Assembly: GCA_023313575.1 (NCBI GenBank)
Contig: JAJTTP010000007.1
Coordinates: forward strand, 1,364,001-1,428,000
Direction: 5' to 3'
Source: Eutypella sp. D-1
Taxonomy: Eukaryota > Ascomycota > Sordariomycetes > Xylariales > Diatrypaceae
Length of the DNA: 64,000 nucleotides
Shown: one piece after another, positions 21,277 to 32,569 of the stretch
Position numbering within the stretch: the first letter of the stretch is position 1
Layout of the letters: each line of letters starts with the position of its first letter
Notes under the pieces: model-generated
What the model saw: the letters and a program-made list of their open reading frames with translations, nothing else
The model's database searches: none
What the model was told of the DNA's origin: nothing
Translations under genes and position numbers: made by a program

Positions 21277-23230
21277 ATGACAGGCCAAAGTATACTGTCG
21301 GAGACACTCGCGCGGATATACTCGCTTACACCCGCAATCTTTGGTATTGTATGTTTCGCCATTTCCATGCTAACTTGCCTCGGCGATTCACACTGACCTC
21401 TCATCAGATTATCGCGTACGGGATATCTCGTGCCGTCTATCTTGTATACTTCCACCAACTCTCCAGCTTCCCCGGGCCGCGCATCGCCGCTGTATCGAAT
21501 ATTTGGTATGCCTATCACTGGTAAGTCGAGCGTTCGTGCGTTTGTTAATGCTACGTCATAAGCACAACTTTATAACAACCACAGGCTCTCCGGGAGGTAC
21601 CCTTGGGCCGTTGAGGATGCTCTTCGTAAAAATGGTCCCGTCGTGAGGGTCGCGCCTAATGAGCTTGCTTTCATGACACCGCAAGCATTCTCAGGTGGGT
21701 GAAGTTATGGACATCCCCTGACATCGGCGCAGTATTAACCGATCGTTCCTACAGACATCTACTCCCCGCATCGCAAGAACATGGAAGTTTTCGTCAAAAC
21801 CGACTTCCAGAACCGCGGGAAGAACCTCGGCGGCCTAATCTGGGAAGAGGACCCAGTACGGCATCGCGAGGTTGCGAGACGGCTTGCGCCCGCCTTCAGC
21901 AGCCGTCATATCCGCACTATGGAGCCCTTGGTTCACCAGTACATCGATTATTTCCTTAAGAGGATGGACGACGTCGGATCGGATTCGCGCGGCGTGAAAC
22001 TCGCTGAGTGGACAAATTGGCTGGCTATGGACATGTCGGCAGATTTGGCATGGAACGAGAAAATGCACCAGATGAGAGACAGTACGTTCCCCGCTAACTT
22101 ACAATGCCGGACTCATCGTCCTCTGATTCATCTCCGTGTACAGTGAAAAGCTCGGTACATCTCGATGCTCTTCTAAGCTTCAACTTATTCGCCACCGTCC
22201 TGCAAGTGTTCAAACGCTTCCCCTTACTCACTCCGTTCCAGTACTTCTTCGCACCAATCGGCAAGTTGAGCGTCTACTCGGCGATGGAAAAGGTAACCCG
22301 GGAGAGTGTGCTGAAGCGCATTGATCGAAGAGGAAGGACCGAGCACCCAGACTTCTTTGATTACATCCTGTCCGCGGATAGCCCCTTTCCCACCGATGCC
22401 GCTGAGCAGCTCCATATCGGCTCCCTCGCTCTGCAGATGATGTTTGCGGGGTGGGGTCCCATGGGCGATCTGTTCTATGGGATCTTCGTACTCCTCCTCC
22501 AGGAGCCGGAGTGCTACAAGCTTCTAGCGGATGAGATCCGGAGCAGCTTTGCGACCTACGACGACATAACCTCGAACTCCGTGGCTTCTTTGCCTTATCT
22601 TCACGCTTGTTTACAAGAAGCACTACGCGTGCTTCCGAGCAATCATACAGGATTACCGCGCATAAGTCCCGGTGCCACTGTGGATGGTACCTACATTCCT
22701 CAAGGGGTAAGCATCCTAATGCTTCTAAATTTTATGGCAATTCCGCGGTCACACGACCACTCGCTTATGAGACTCATGTAACTTACTTGGTCCTATTAAC
22801 TCCCTTCTTCCCAACTGCCGGGGATCATGCGGGCCGCGAAAGGAATACACAACTTACTTGTATTATTTAATAGACATATGTCCAGACTTGCATCTGGGCT
22901 CTTGCCCGCTCTCCAGCTTACTTCCACGATGCGCTCCGCTATCGCCCACAGCGATGGCTACCGGCTGACCATCCGCTGTACGATCCGGTATTTTGTCAGG
23001 ACAATATAAAAGGCTTGTTCCCTTTCAGCCTCGGCCCGCGTGTCTGTCTGGGGCGCGAATTGGCGTGGATACAAGGGAAGCTGTTCGTAGCTAAGGCCCT
23101 GTTCAAGTTCGACGTGGTAAGGGTTCCGGGGCAACACTTTGACCTTGAGAGAGCCCTACTTCACTATGGCTTTTTCCAGAAGCCGGAGCTACGAGTGCAA
23201 TTCATGCCGGTAGATCGCGAGGGAAGGTAG
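21277..23230 (+). CDS. Cytochrome P450 monooxygenase, isotrichodermin C-15 hydroxylase/CYP65-like, atypical I-helix
   Basis: Six exons (21277-21348, 21408-21520, 21585-21694, 21755-22081, 22144-22706, 22874-23230) give 513 residues, the usual P450 length. An N-terminal hydrophobic anchor is followed by the proline hinge FPGPR. The K-helix is EALR (366-369), the PERF-like block is YRPQRWL, and the heme loop FSLGPRVCLG has its thiolate ligand at Cys453. The I-helix is odd: where family members have AG(S/D/E)-acid-Thr-Thr, this reads FAGWGPMGD (from residue 308), so both the acidic residue and the proton-relay Thr are missing. Such P450s may use substrate-assisted proton delivery, catalyse rearrangements, or be impaired. 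All other motifs and all splice phases are intact. The gene lies between laccase and GST on the same strand, suggesting a shared role in making or detoxifying an aromatic or terpenoid compound. The class is inferred from overall pattern. Confidence 0.9.
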
Positions 23231-23731
23231 TGATCTGTGAGCAAGGCCCAGAGTGTTCAATTACCAGCCTACAGTCGTACCACGATGATAGCCCCCTTTT
23301 CTAGCCAAACGGTTAACTCGCTTTTAGATCACGGGCTAGCATACGCCGTAGATCCTGTCTCGGGAAGTTCAAATTTAAGGAAGCCCTGACTGTAAGTTGG
23401 TTCAACACTCCCCAACATGGCGCCTGGGTGTAACATTGAAGAGGAGCGGGGATTCAATGTGTAACCGCACCTCCCTTCCCGTTATCGTGGAATATCAGAT
23501 CTATTTATAGAACCATATGTATCCAAGCAACCAAACGCGTCATGTTAACGCAGCCTTGCTCTCCCTTACATTCTAAGCTTGCGGGGTTTCTCAATATTTA
23601 ATCCTCATCCAGATCGCTAATGGTCCCCTTTGAGACCAGTCTGTTCCTCATCCCAACCGAACAGTACACTTCTTTCCTCATTCAGTGATTTTGGACACAG
23701 GTTATTCTCTATCTTGCACAAGTCCAACAGA
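23231..23731. other. Intergenic between P450 and GST
   Basis: 501 bp of AT-moderate sequence holding P450 3' flank and GST promoter. No other signal recognised. Confidence 0.6.
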
Positions 23732-24754
23732 ATGGCCGCGATCCCACCTGAGAAAGCACCCAAGCCGGGCTTGAACATCTACGGCTGTGCCTCTGTGAAT
23801 CCGGTCAAACTCACCATCGCCGCCGAGGAGCTTAGGTAAGGTGACTCTCTTTCAGGAAGCTTATATACTTAGCTAATATTCATCAGTGTCCCGTACAACT
23901 ATGTATGCTTGGACATGCCTTCAGGCGAGACTAAAGCCGAATGGTATACTTCTTCCATCAATCCAAACGGCCGCATGCCTGCCATCGTGCATGTCAAGGA
24001 GGATGGCACATCGGTGACTGTCTTCGAGAGCGGCCCCTGCTTGCTCTACATGGCCAACGAGTTCGACAAGAAACATGAGCTGTCATACCCCTTCGGTACG
24101 CCCGAATATTGGACGCAGCTGTCTTGGGTAAGTGAATAAGCACCACTTTCATCCAATCCGGCAGAATATCTGGTTGACATCGATCGTCCTCGGCATTGCA
24201 GCTTTCTTGGCAGCTCTCCGGCTACGGTCCTATGATCGGACAAGCTGTCTACTACATCCGCTATGCTACCGAACCAGCGCCACACGGTATCTGGCGCTAC
24301 TCCTCCGAGTGCCGCCGACTGAATCACGTCCTAGAAAAGCAGCTGGTATGTGTGTTTGCTTGCCCTGAACCCCTATTCTGACCACAAGATCTCGAGCCTA
24401 ACCTTGGATATCTTACAGTCGAAATCCCCTTATGTTGCCGGGGATCGCCTAACTGTGACTGATATCGCCATCTTCATTTTCACGCACTCTTTGATGTGGG
24501 GTGGCATCGACATCAATGCCTACCCGCACGTCAAAGCGTGGCACGACAAGCTCGCGCAGCGGCCCGCCTTCCAAAAGGGACTGCAGGTCCCCGTGCCGTA
24601 TCAGTTCAGTGATGAGGCGGTTTCGAACCCCGACAACCAGGAAACCTATAAGATGATACGGAAGTTCGGTGGCAAGGCCATTAAATCATGGATAGACCAG
24701 TGGCCTGGCGATGTGTTCCCTGTGCCCTCCGACTACGCTAATCTGGATCAATGA
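23732..24754 (+). CDS. Glutathione S-transferase, Ure2/GTT-like
   Basis: Four exons (23732-23835, 23887-24127, 24202-24345, 24419-24754) give 274 residues. The thioredoxin-like N-terminal domain shows LNIYGCASVNPVKLTIAAEE, the cis-Pro/GSH loop NPNGRMPAI and the FESGPCLLYMA motif. The helical C-terminal domain shows LSGYGPMIGQA, LEKQL, the GST folding motif VAGDRLTVTDIAI, and YPHVKAWHDKLAQRPAFQKG. It would conjugate glutathione to electrophiles in the cytosol. It lies about 500 bp after the P450 on the same strand, so it could detoxify the products of the laccase/P450 pair. Exon 3 could also start at a second CAG 12 nt further on; the upstream acceptor is preferred because it restores the usual WLxWQ spacing. 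Confidence 0.9.
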
Positions 24755-26823
24755 GGCAAGGCATAGTTCAGGAGCGCTTTATACTTCTACGGTAGGGCCT
24801 GCTGTAATCCAAGAAAGGCACCAGATAAAGGCAAGGGTAATTTTATGTGATTAGTTCACTTAGGTACTTCACTTAGCCATCTTTTTCCTAATTATAATCA
24901 TAATAATGATGATTATTTTTACAAGCAGGGGTATATCTACTAAGTAAAGGCCCGGTAAGGCCTGTTATGAGGGAAAGCGGGTGCCTTGCCTCCTTGATTG
25001 CATGGAAGATAGTCAATTTAACGGCACAGTCAATGATGCTATCTAATTTATGCTACCTCCGTTTCTATGTTTGTCGCAGGCGATTCTCACTTTCATTGTT
25101 TTCGCCACTCACCTTCCTCAACCTCACGGAATCTCTGAACTCCTTCATTCGCAATAGCATATTCCATTGATAAGTTTGAGTATTTCTGACGCCTGATATC
25201 TTTCACTCCAACATGAATCTGCTTAAGCCTATATGTTGGACCGGCGATATCAGCACAGGCACCATCATGCTCAGATGGTCACCTGTTTCCTTCAAGCAGG
25301 ATAGTGCTACCGGAGGCAGAGGCCGGAATCTAGCTTAAGAGCTTGGTTCCTATGCGCGAAGAAAGTGGGTTCCTATGGTACGCCCTTCTCTCTTCATTCA
25401 AGAGTTTGCCTCGACTTTACCATGTGCCCCATATGCGCAACTTGGACTATTGCATGAGCATAACAGAACAAGTACCAGTGCGACCAAGGCGCTCTTTGTG
25501 TTTGGGCGTGGTCCGGTGGTAGTGGGATGGAGGCTAGGGTTTTCACTCATCAATCATCCTTGGGGCAAGGGTTCGACAAGCTTGTTCATCGGTATGTCAA
25601 TGTGATCAGCGACCGTAGCCAACAGTCTGGTAATATGCAATGTTGATGAGCTCTTATGGAGAAGTAGGGCCCGACGCGCAGATGCGATGATACTTCACCC
25701 TTCTCACTTTGGTTATGTGCAGGCGCACAGCTACGTCACACGCACGGAAGATAGTAGGTAAAGAATCGATAAAATTGATCGACGTCAGCCGCATCAGCCT
25801 CTCACTTTTCGTACTCGTCGCCTACGACATCACCTCGCTAGATGTGCTGGGATGCTCGCAGGTAACGACCCCTGACTCTCCATCGATATTCAACCAATCA
25901 GGAGGAGATACACATCTTTAATCGTTCTCTGCCCCTTTTCCGTCTGCCATCTTTTTGACACCTATCACAGTCGGCATATCAAGGCCCAATTACCTTTCCT
26001 GCAGTATCGGCATGTCCAACCTGAAACTATTAAAACCTTTGGGTCAATCCTATCTCTTTTTGGACTATTCTGCTCGAATACCATTCATCAAAATCAATTG
26101 CGCATTTCGGCCCGATGTCTTATTTTGGCTCGCCATTCTCGGAGCATACCGAAACGCCCTTCATTTGCAGGCTTGCGCGCTTATCAGTGCCGCCACTTGA
26201 TACTTATGATTACATAGTCGACCGCACGGCGCAATATCGGCTGTGATGTGTTACCCGCTGGCCGGTAGATTTACTGCTCGTCCAGGTAGGACAGCTGTGG
26301 AAGAGTGGGTTTCCTGCCAGGTCTATGCGTGTATGTCGCGAGCAACAGTGGAGATCTTAACCATGCTCGGTAAATCGTGATCTCTGGAACTCTGCTCTCA
26401 CAATTTTTAAAATTTTCATCCGAGAGCAGATGGGAGCTGCATATATCATCATCATTGCGGGGCGCTCTGATGGACCCTAGGCAGCTAGGAGCATTTTCTC
26501 CGCCAAATTTGCCCCCCCCCCCCCCCCGGCGGAAATTTTCCTAGTAACCTACGTCACAGACGAGCAACGATGCTTCTAGCTGAGAGTCTCACTGGCTGTT
26601 TGGCCGCCTGGGTGACGGTCGAAAAATGCGTGAGCGTCACCAAAAGCTGTTGGGTAGAGGTTCTTGGCATCCTGGAATGAGGCTCTGTGGCTTATATATC
26701 TAGCCTCGTATGTAGCCTGATAATTTATAAGTCGTACTTAATATTTAACATTAATGAATTTCCACTTCGGTATACTTGTACCCCCATATAATCATCACAG
26801 GCCATACATTAAGTGAATACAAA
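24755..26823. other. Intergenic, 2.1 kb, no gene recognised
   Basis: Short plus-strand frames at 25375-25605, 25709-25921 and 25955-26200 have no domain or shared splice logic. A C16 tract lies at 26512-26527. The final 300 bp are AT-rich promoter-like sequence before the aquaglyceroporin start. Confidence 0.6.
26512..26527 (+). repeat. C16 homopolymer tract
   Basis: Sixteen C in a row about 300 bp upstream of the aquaglyceroporin start codon, flanked by AAATTT-containing sequence. Confidence 0.9.
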
Positions 26824-29082
26824 ATGTCTTCCTCCGGCAGTAAGGTGCCTCTGCCAGTAGGGTCATACCGTCAGCCTTGGATATCCTCGAACAAAAGTGA
26901 AACCTCGAACCCAGACAATTTGCACGAGATTCCGCTCTCGGGTTTACAGTCCGGAATCGCCGAACATGGAGTCCACAGGCCCGCATCGTCGGGTCCATCA
27001 GCAAGCCCGGGTGCCTGGCGGGCGTCGGGCGAGTCATCGACATCGACAGCCCAGCGGCTTGCAGAGCTCCGCTCAGAGATGAAATCCAACCAAAAGCAGA
27101 TCCAACAGCTCGCCGAGGCGCACCGCGCAGTACATAATGCCGTAAGCGGTATCAACGCGATGCAGGATTTGCTGACGGTCAAGGAGCAGAAGGGGGAGCC
27201 GCGTAAGATATTCCCAGAACCTTCACCCCTCGTCATATCACTTGGGTGGTAATATAAGGTGCGGTTTTTTAATCAAGAGTGGAGTAATAGCCATCGCCGA
27301 GAAGGAAAATGCGTCATCGGAGGAGTTGCGCCGAAACGCCACCACTCGGACCAACAAGTCTACGGGGAGCCGGCACAGCGACTACCAGCGGGAACAGGAA
27401 CGGCCTGAGAAACCGATGAATCAGCCGCCCGCAGCCGAGCGCCAGAGCTGGGTCGACGACGAGTATTATGAAGAGAATCCGTGGTATGGCAGGCCCAAGT
27501 CGAAGCCCGTTTTCAGTCTAGGGAGGCCGCTTCCACACACGAGCCGGGGGAGAAAAAAGATGAAAGCGAAGAAGGCGAAAGTCAAGAGGTCGTTAAAACG
27601 AGACGAAGAGCCCGACTTAGAGAAGGGCCAATCTAGTTCTAAGGGCAATAGGACTGGAAAGAGCGTCCGCATAACTGACGATACAACAGACGATCATGCT
27701 GAGCGGCAACAGGACGATGATGCCGGGGACAGGGGAAATCGGAGTCGGAGGGACCATAAGTCGACGAAGCGTAACGATGCCGGTGAGCCAGTCTATGACT
27801 ATCAGCCCTGGAATAATGGCCCAGGAGGTCAGAGCCACCAAGTGAAAGATTCGGAAGAGACGGTGGCCGGTGAAGACGATGATCATGGTGACCGCTTTGA
27901 AGAAGGGCGGAAGTACAAGGTCGACGGCGAGCCAGTCGGTCAGCCGGAGGATGAAGAGGTCGAGGAGGGAGAAAAGGACCCAGACGAACTCAGAAACTCG
28001 TGGGCCCGACTACGCGCAAAGTACCCCGAACCACTCGCCGAATTCCTTTGTGTAAGTTCTCTTCTGACTTTGCACGCAGATTCTCGTCTCTTCGTTCTGT
28101 TGCCACTGAAAGGACACGATGCTGACGCCCTGTGTTATGTGTATGCATTCATACAGACCGCCATGTCCACTTACCTTGGACTCTGTGCCACAATTTCGGT
28201 CAACCTCTCAGCGAATCAGTCGTCGCAGTACGGGACATACGAGACCTCCTGTTGGGCTTGGGGGTTCGCCTTCATGTTCGGCATCTACCTCGGCGGCGGC
28301 GTCTCTGGAGCGCACATGAATCCGGCCATTTCCATTTGTCTATCTATCTTCCGCGGCTTCCCCTGGCGCCAGTGCGCCATCTACATCGTGATACAGTTTC
28401 TGGCCAGCTTTACTGCAGGTGCTCTCGCGGTAAGTCATGAGTGGTACCACTGAACTGAGATCAGTGCAATGTCAGCTAATACTTAGCTATCACCTCACTT
28501 AGTACGGGACGTACTACGAAGCGATCCATTATGTCGACTCGGAGATGACAGAAACCTGGACATGCTTCTTCTCATACCCACAGCCGTGGGTAAGCACCGG
28601 AACCGCAGTCGTGAACCAGTGCATCGCAGGCGCCGTCATGACAATCGCTGTGTTTGCGCTGGGCGACGACCAGAACAATCCCCCTGGGGCCGGAATGCAC
28701 GCCCTTGTGAGTCTCCCTCCTCTTTCTCACCCTTTTAGTTCGGCTCGTTCTCAGGCACTGACGCGAACCGCCGCGCTGTCAACAGATCCTGGGACTGCTA
28801 CAGACGACGCTGAAGTTCTGCCTGGGGTACAACACGGGTTCGTCGTTGAACCCGGCGTCGGACTTCGGGCCCCGCTTGGTGGCGTGGCTGGCGGGTTACC
28901 GCGTACCTGAGGCTTTTCGCAATGGTTGGTGGATCTATGGACCCTGGGTCGCGGCGCTCATCGGATCAATCATCGGATGCGTCTGCTACGACGCCACCAT
29001 CTTTGTCGGTTCCGAGTCCCCTGTCAACTACCGTGTTCCCGAGAGATTCCGCCGAAGACTTGGTCTGGCTAGTAAATTTTGA
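26824..29082 (+). CDS. Aquaglyceroporin (MIP family) with long N-terminal extension
   Basis: Five exons (26824-27202, 27291-28051, 28157-28429, 28503-28706, 28786-29082) give 637 residues. Residues 1-370 form a hydrophilic, probably disordered cytosolic extension with Lys/Arg- and Asp/Glu-rich blocks (KKMKAKKAKVKRS) and one QSWVDDEYYEENPWYGRPKS patch. The MIP channel follows, with six membrane segments. The first half-helix box is GAHMNPAIS (Asn435) and the second is LNPASDFGPR (Asn561). The Asp two residues after the second NPA is the glyceroporin mark. The Arg expected in between (NPARD), part of the ar/R selectivity filter, is Ser564. The architecture resembles yeast Yfl054c-like aquaglyceroporins. 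It would conduct glycerol, water or other small solutes across the plasma membrane. Intron 2 (105 nt) has no in-frame stop. Confidence 0.92.
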
Positions 29083-30366
29083 CCAAGTTCTGATTGTGTG
29101 GCTACTATGTTTACGCTGATATTCTACTTTTCTCACCGGGAGGTTTAGCATGTGAGCATGTGAACGAATGAGCAAGAATACGAAGTTACACGCACCTTGC
29201 ATTACATTCAAGAACCTGCCCAACTCAATGTAGTTCAGATGGCCCATCGCGTTATAAATGCTTGTTGTTCGACAGGGCAGATTGAGTCGCGGAGTTACTC
29301 GGATTCGACAGATGAGCGGAGTTAAGTGGATAATAGATCCATTGAATGGACTGGCAGTGGATTGCTTCAAAACTTCCTGAGACTCGGCATTTCCAGAACC
29401 TGCCTTGCGGGGCAAAAAGTACAGCAGCAATAGGGGCAGCAGCTGGGCTTTTATATCCGGAGAAGTGGTATACCGAAGCCGTGATTTTACGAGCAGCGTG
29501 TGACATTACCGTTGATCTAGTTATCGTATAACCCATATGGCTACACGCTTCATGTAGTACACCCCACCGACCATTAATGTTTGAGGCAACTCCGCCGTTC
29601 GAGTAAAGTGGGTGCTGAACCTACTGGTGAATAGCTGTTGATTATTGCCAGGGTCAGCCAGCCACGCTCCAGAAGTTGTCTCATACCTTCTAACGCAAAA
29701 CAGACTCTGTGATAGTCCAAAATTCGTCTTCTCTACATATCAGGGGAGGGAGAGGAGGGAGGGCCGTTAGGATGCATGGCAGAAACCTCAATATCACACT
29801 CTGGTGGTGTCTCGTCATGTCCGGGGTCTTGGCATCCAAATCCAAGGCCAATGGAAAACCATGATAACTACGCATAGGGGGCCCGAGAGCATACGCAACT
29901 ATCCCAGATTGAAAGGGCTACGCATGTTGTTCCACATTAGCTAGCAAGCAGGGCGGGTTTGTTTTTTCGCAGTTTCTTTAGGTTTCGGTACCGATTTCCA
30001 CAGCTCAGGCCTATCCTCAAAATTGCCAGTGGAGGGTGAGAACCAGTATATGTCATTCTCTCATTTGGAAGTAGATGAGCGAGTTGGGGTCCAGCATACT
30101 CAGACAATGGACTACTTCATACTTTAAAGGAGGAATAACCAAATCTCGATCACATGGTCTATATATTGAAATACAGACACAGGTTATGAGGGTAATATTG
30201 ATTGTGTTTGATAAGGTGTAAAGGTAAGCAACTACTTTAGTAAGGGCTTATGGCCGTGATTATATAGCGACAGGTGTGGGTCGCCTAGCTTTTAGCTTCC
30301 CAGCCCTTCATTATTCTAGCACTATCACCTTGTCAACCCATGAATAGTAGAAGGGAACTGGGGAAA
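29083..30366. other. Intergenic, 1.3 kb
   Basis: 3' flank of the aquaglyceroporin and promoter of the following HET gene. The minus-strand frame 28966-29430 is antisense and featureless. No other feature recognised. Confidence 0.6.
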
Positions 30367-32569
30367 ATGGTCAGTAACACAAGTGACGTCTACGCCATAG
30401 GTATGACATGCGCAGCACAGCTAACTACTCCCTTAGCAGTGGTATGATGATGTCAAGCAGTTAGTATCCCACATTTTCGGGGAATCGAATCCGAGAAGAA
30501 TACGTGAACCGCGAGAAAGTGGCCGGTCACATGTTGTAAGAGGTGTACAGGAGGATTTGCGCGCGAGACGACACCGTACTACCTTTTTTACATTTAGTCG
30601 TCGATCTGGCAAAAATGAAGCCGGGCATAGCGGCGGATACTCAAGCGATTCATCCTGGACTACGGTGACCAGCGATGATGAGACGGTGACTGAAGATGAC
30701 GATATCAATACCAGTTTGGCCTTGCCGTCTCAAGCTCCTGCGAACTATAATACCCCAGTTTTCAGAAACCGTTCCGAGTTCCACTACAGCGAGTTGAAGG
30801 ACAGGGAATTCAGATTAATTCACGTTCTACCTGGGAGCACAGAAACAATTGAATGTAATATCATCCACGAGAGCTTCGACTCAAATCCAGAATACACCGC
30901 CTTGTCATATGCCTGGGGGGGTGTTGACGACAGGGTTGATATCAAAGTCAATGGTCACCGCTTCTCAGTCACGGCAAGCCTGTATGCCGCCCTAAGAGTA
31001 CTGCGCAATGAACACAAAGCAATTGTTTTATGGGCAGACGCGTTGAGTATAGACCAAGAAAACAAGGAAGAGCAGTCTCTACAGGTCCAACTGATGACCG
31101 ATATATACAGTCAAGCTGAGTCGGTAGTTGTATGGTTAGGTGAAGAGGGACAAAATGGCGCTCTCGCCCTGGATCTTCTTGACCGCATTCAGGGTAGTAG
31201 CCCCAAGGCAGTGGAAAGGCTCATTGATGATGAGTCCAAGCTACCAGAGTTCGACGCATTGGTTGCACTCTTCGAAAGAGAATATTGGCGAAGACTCTGG
31301 GTGGTTCAAGAAGTCTTAAATGCGAAGTCAGTGGTCGTTTACTGCGGTAACCAGAAGCGCCCTTGGGACGTGTACGTTGCTGCGACGGAAACCTTCAAGG
31401 AGAATGCTGAGCCGCTTGCAGCGAGATTTTGGGGTGGCGCGATCAACGCGCCGCGCTACGCGAGTCTCAAGCATCGGCTACCCTACCCAGCAGTCTTGAG
31501 CTCACAAGGACCAGAAAGTCTGGAGAATCTAAGGCCATGGCGATATGAAGGGCCGGAAGCCCTACTAGAAGTCCTTCATCACTGTCGCCACAAGCTTGCG
31601 AGCGATCCTCGAGACAAGCTGTTTGGAGTTCTCGGAATCCTTCCTGATCAAGTCCGTTTGAGTTTCGAGCCGGATTATCGCTCATCGCTTAGGACCGTGT
31701 ACACCGGAGTTGTGAAGTTCCTGTTGCATGAAACACGTCGTTTCGATGTAGTCTGTGAGGCCATCTACTTTCCGCCCTACACTAATAATGCCAGCCTACC
31801 AAGCTGGGTGCCGGACTGGTCACATGATCCACAGGTGGGTGCATTATGCTTGTCATACAACTTTTCTGCATCCAGGGACGGTATGGTGGACAGGCAACCC
31901 GAAGTCAAGTTCAAACTTGTGGATCCCCTATGGATGAAACTAGAGATCTCTGCGATAGACCTAGGCCACATCTCGGTTCGGACCATCGCGGTCGGTACCC
32001 TGTGTGGACTAGATGACTCGCTAATGGCGTTTCTACACTGGCACTCGAAATTCCTGGAACACTACAACTTTGATAATACGTCCGGAGCTCGCCGGCTGCA
32101 CAAAGCATTTTGTCGCACGCTTTGCTTAGGCCAAAAAACAAAATGGGGCTCGAGCAAGTGGGTAACCATCTGCTACCACGCCTTCGGGTCTCTCATTCGC
32201 GAGCGTCTTCCATCCTTGCCACTGAACACGCACCTTCGGTGGTATGCTGACTTGGCCGAGGAGCAAGTTGATGTGAAGAAGGAAGATAGGAGGCGGATCC
32301 TGGAAGACAACTGTTCGCGGCGAATGATGAGCCGATGCTTCTTTATAACAAAGGAAGGCCTCATGGGCATGGGTACCGGCTTCATGGACCCAAACGATAT
32401 TGTGTGTGTTCCACTAGGATCTAGCACACCTATCCTCCTCCGGCCTGAAGGCGATAGTGGAGAGTACCGATATGTCGGCGATGTCTACGTCGAAGGGTAC
32501 ATGCATGGAAAGGCTATCGAAGACTGGCACAATAAAGATAGAGTCAAGAGAAAGTATGTTCTGCATTGA
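30367..32569 (+). CDS. HET-domain protein, HET-6-like
   Basis: The main exon is open from about 30437 to 32569. No in-frame ATG exists near its start, so a short first exon is needed. The best model is 30367-30400 joined to 30465-32569 (712 residues); an in-frame ATG at 30340 would add nine residues. The HET domain begins near residue 154: YTALSYAWGG, then VLWADALSIDQENKEEQ, QLMTDIYSQAESVVVWLG, and YWRRLWVVQEVL. After it come the HET-6-type features DPRDKLFGVLGI and LPSWVPDWSH, and a C-terminal block RCFFITKEGLMGMGTGFM with DIVCVPLGSSTPILLRP. An acidic Ser/Asp/Glu/Thr-rich tract (about 70-93) precedes the domain. This class includes HET-6 of Neurospora, but most members are uncharacterised. 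The domain assignment is secure and the 5' end is not. Confidence 0.87.

Noticed and set aside
20835..21518. 227-codon minus-strand open frame
   Set aside because: Antisense to P450 exons 1-2 and the laccase/P450 spacer. It has no domain, and the plus-strand exons are supported by family motifs.
26480..26545. Possible inverted repeat around the C16 tract
   Set aside because: CCGCCAAATTT and GGCGGAAATTT do not pair as reverse complements beyond a few bases.
28966..29430. 154-codon minus-strand frame
   Set aside because: Overlaps the aquaglyceroporin 3' end antisense and has no recognisable content.
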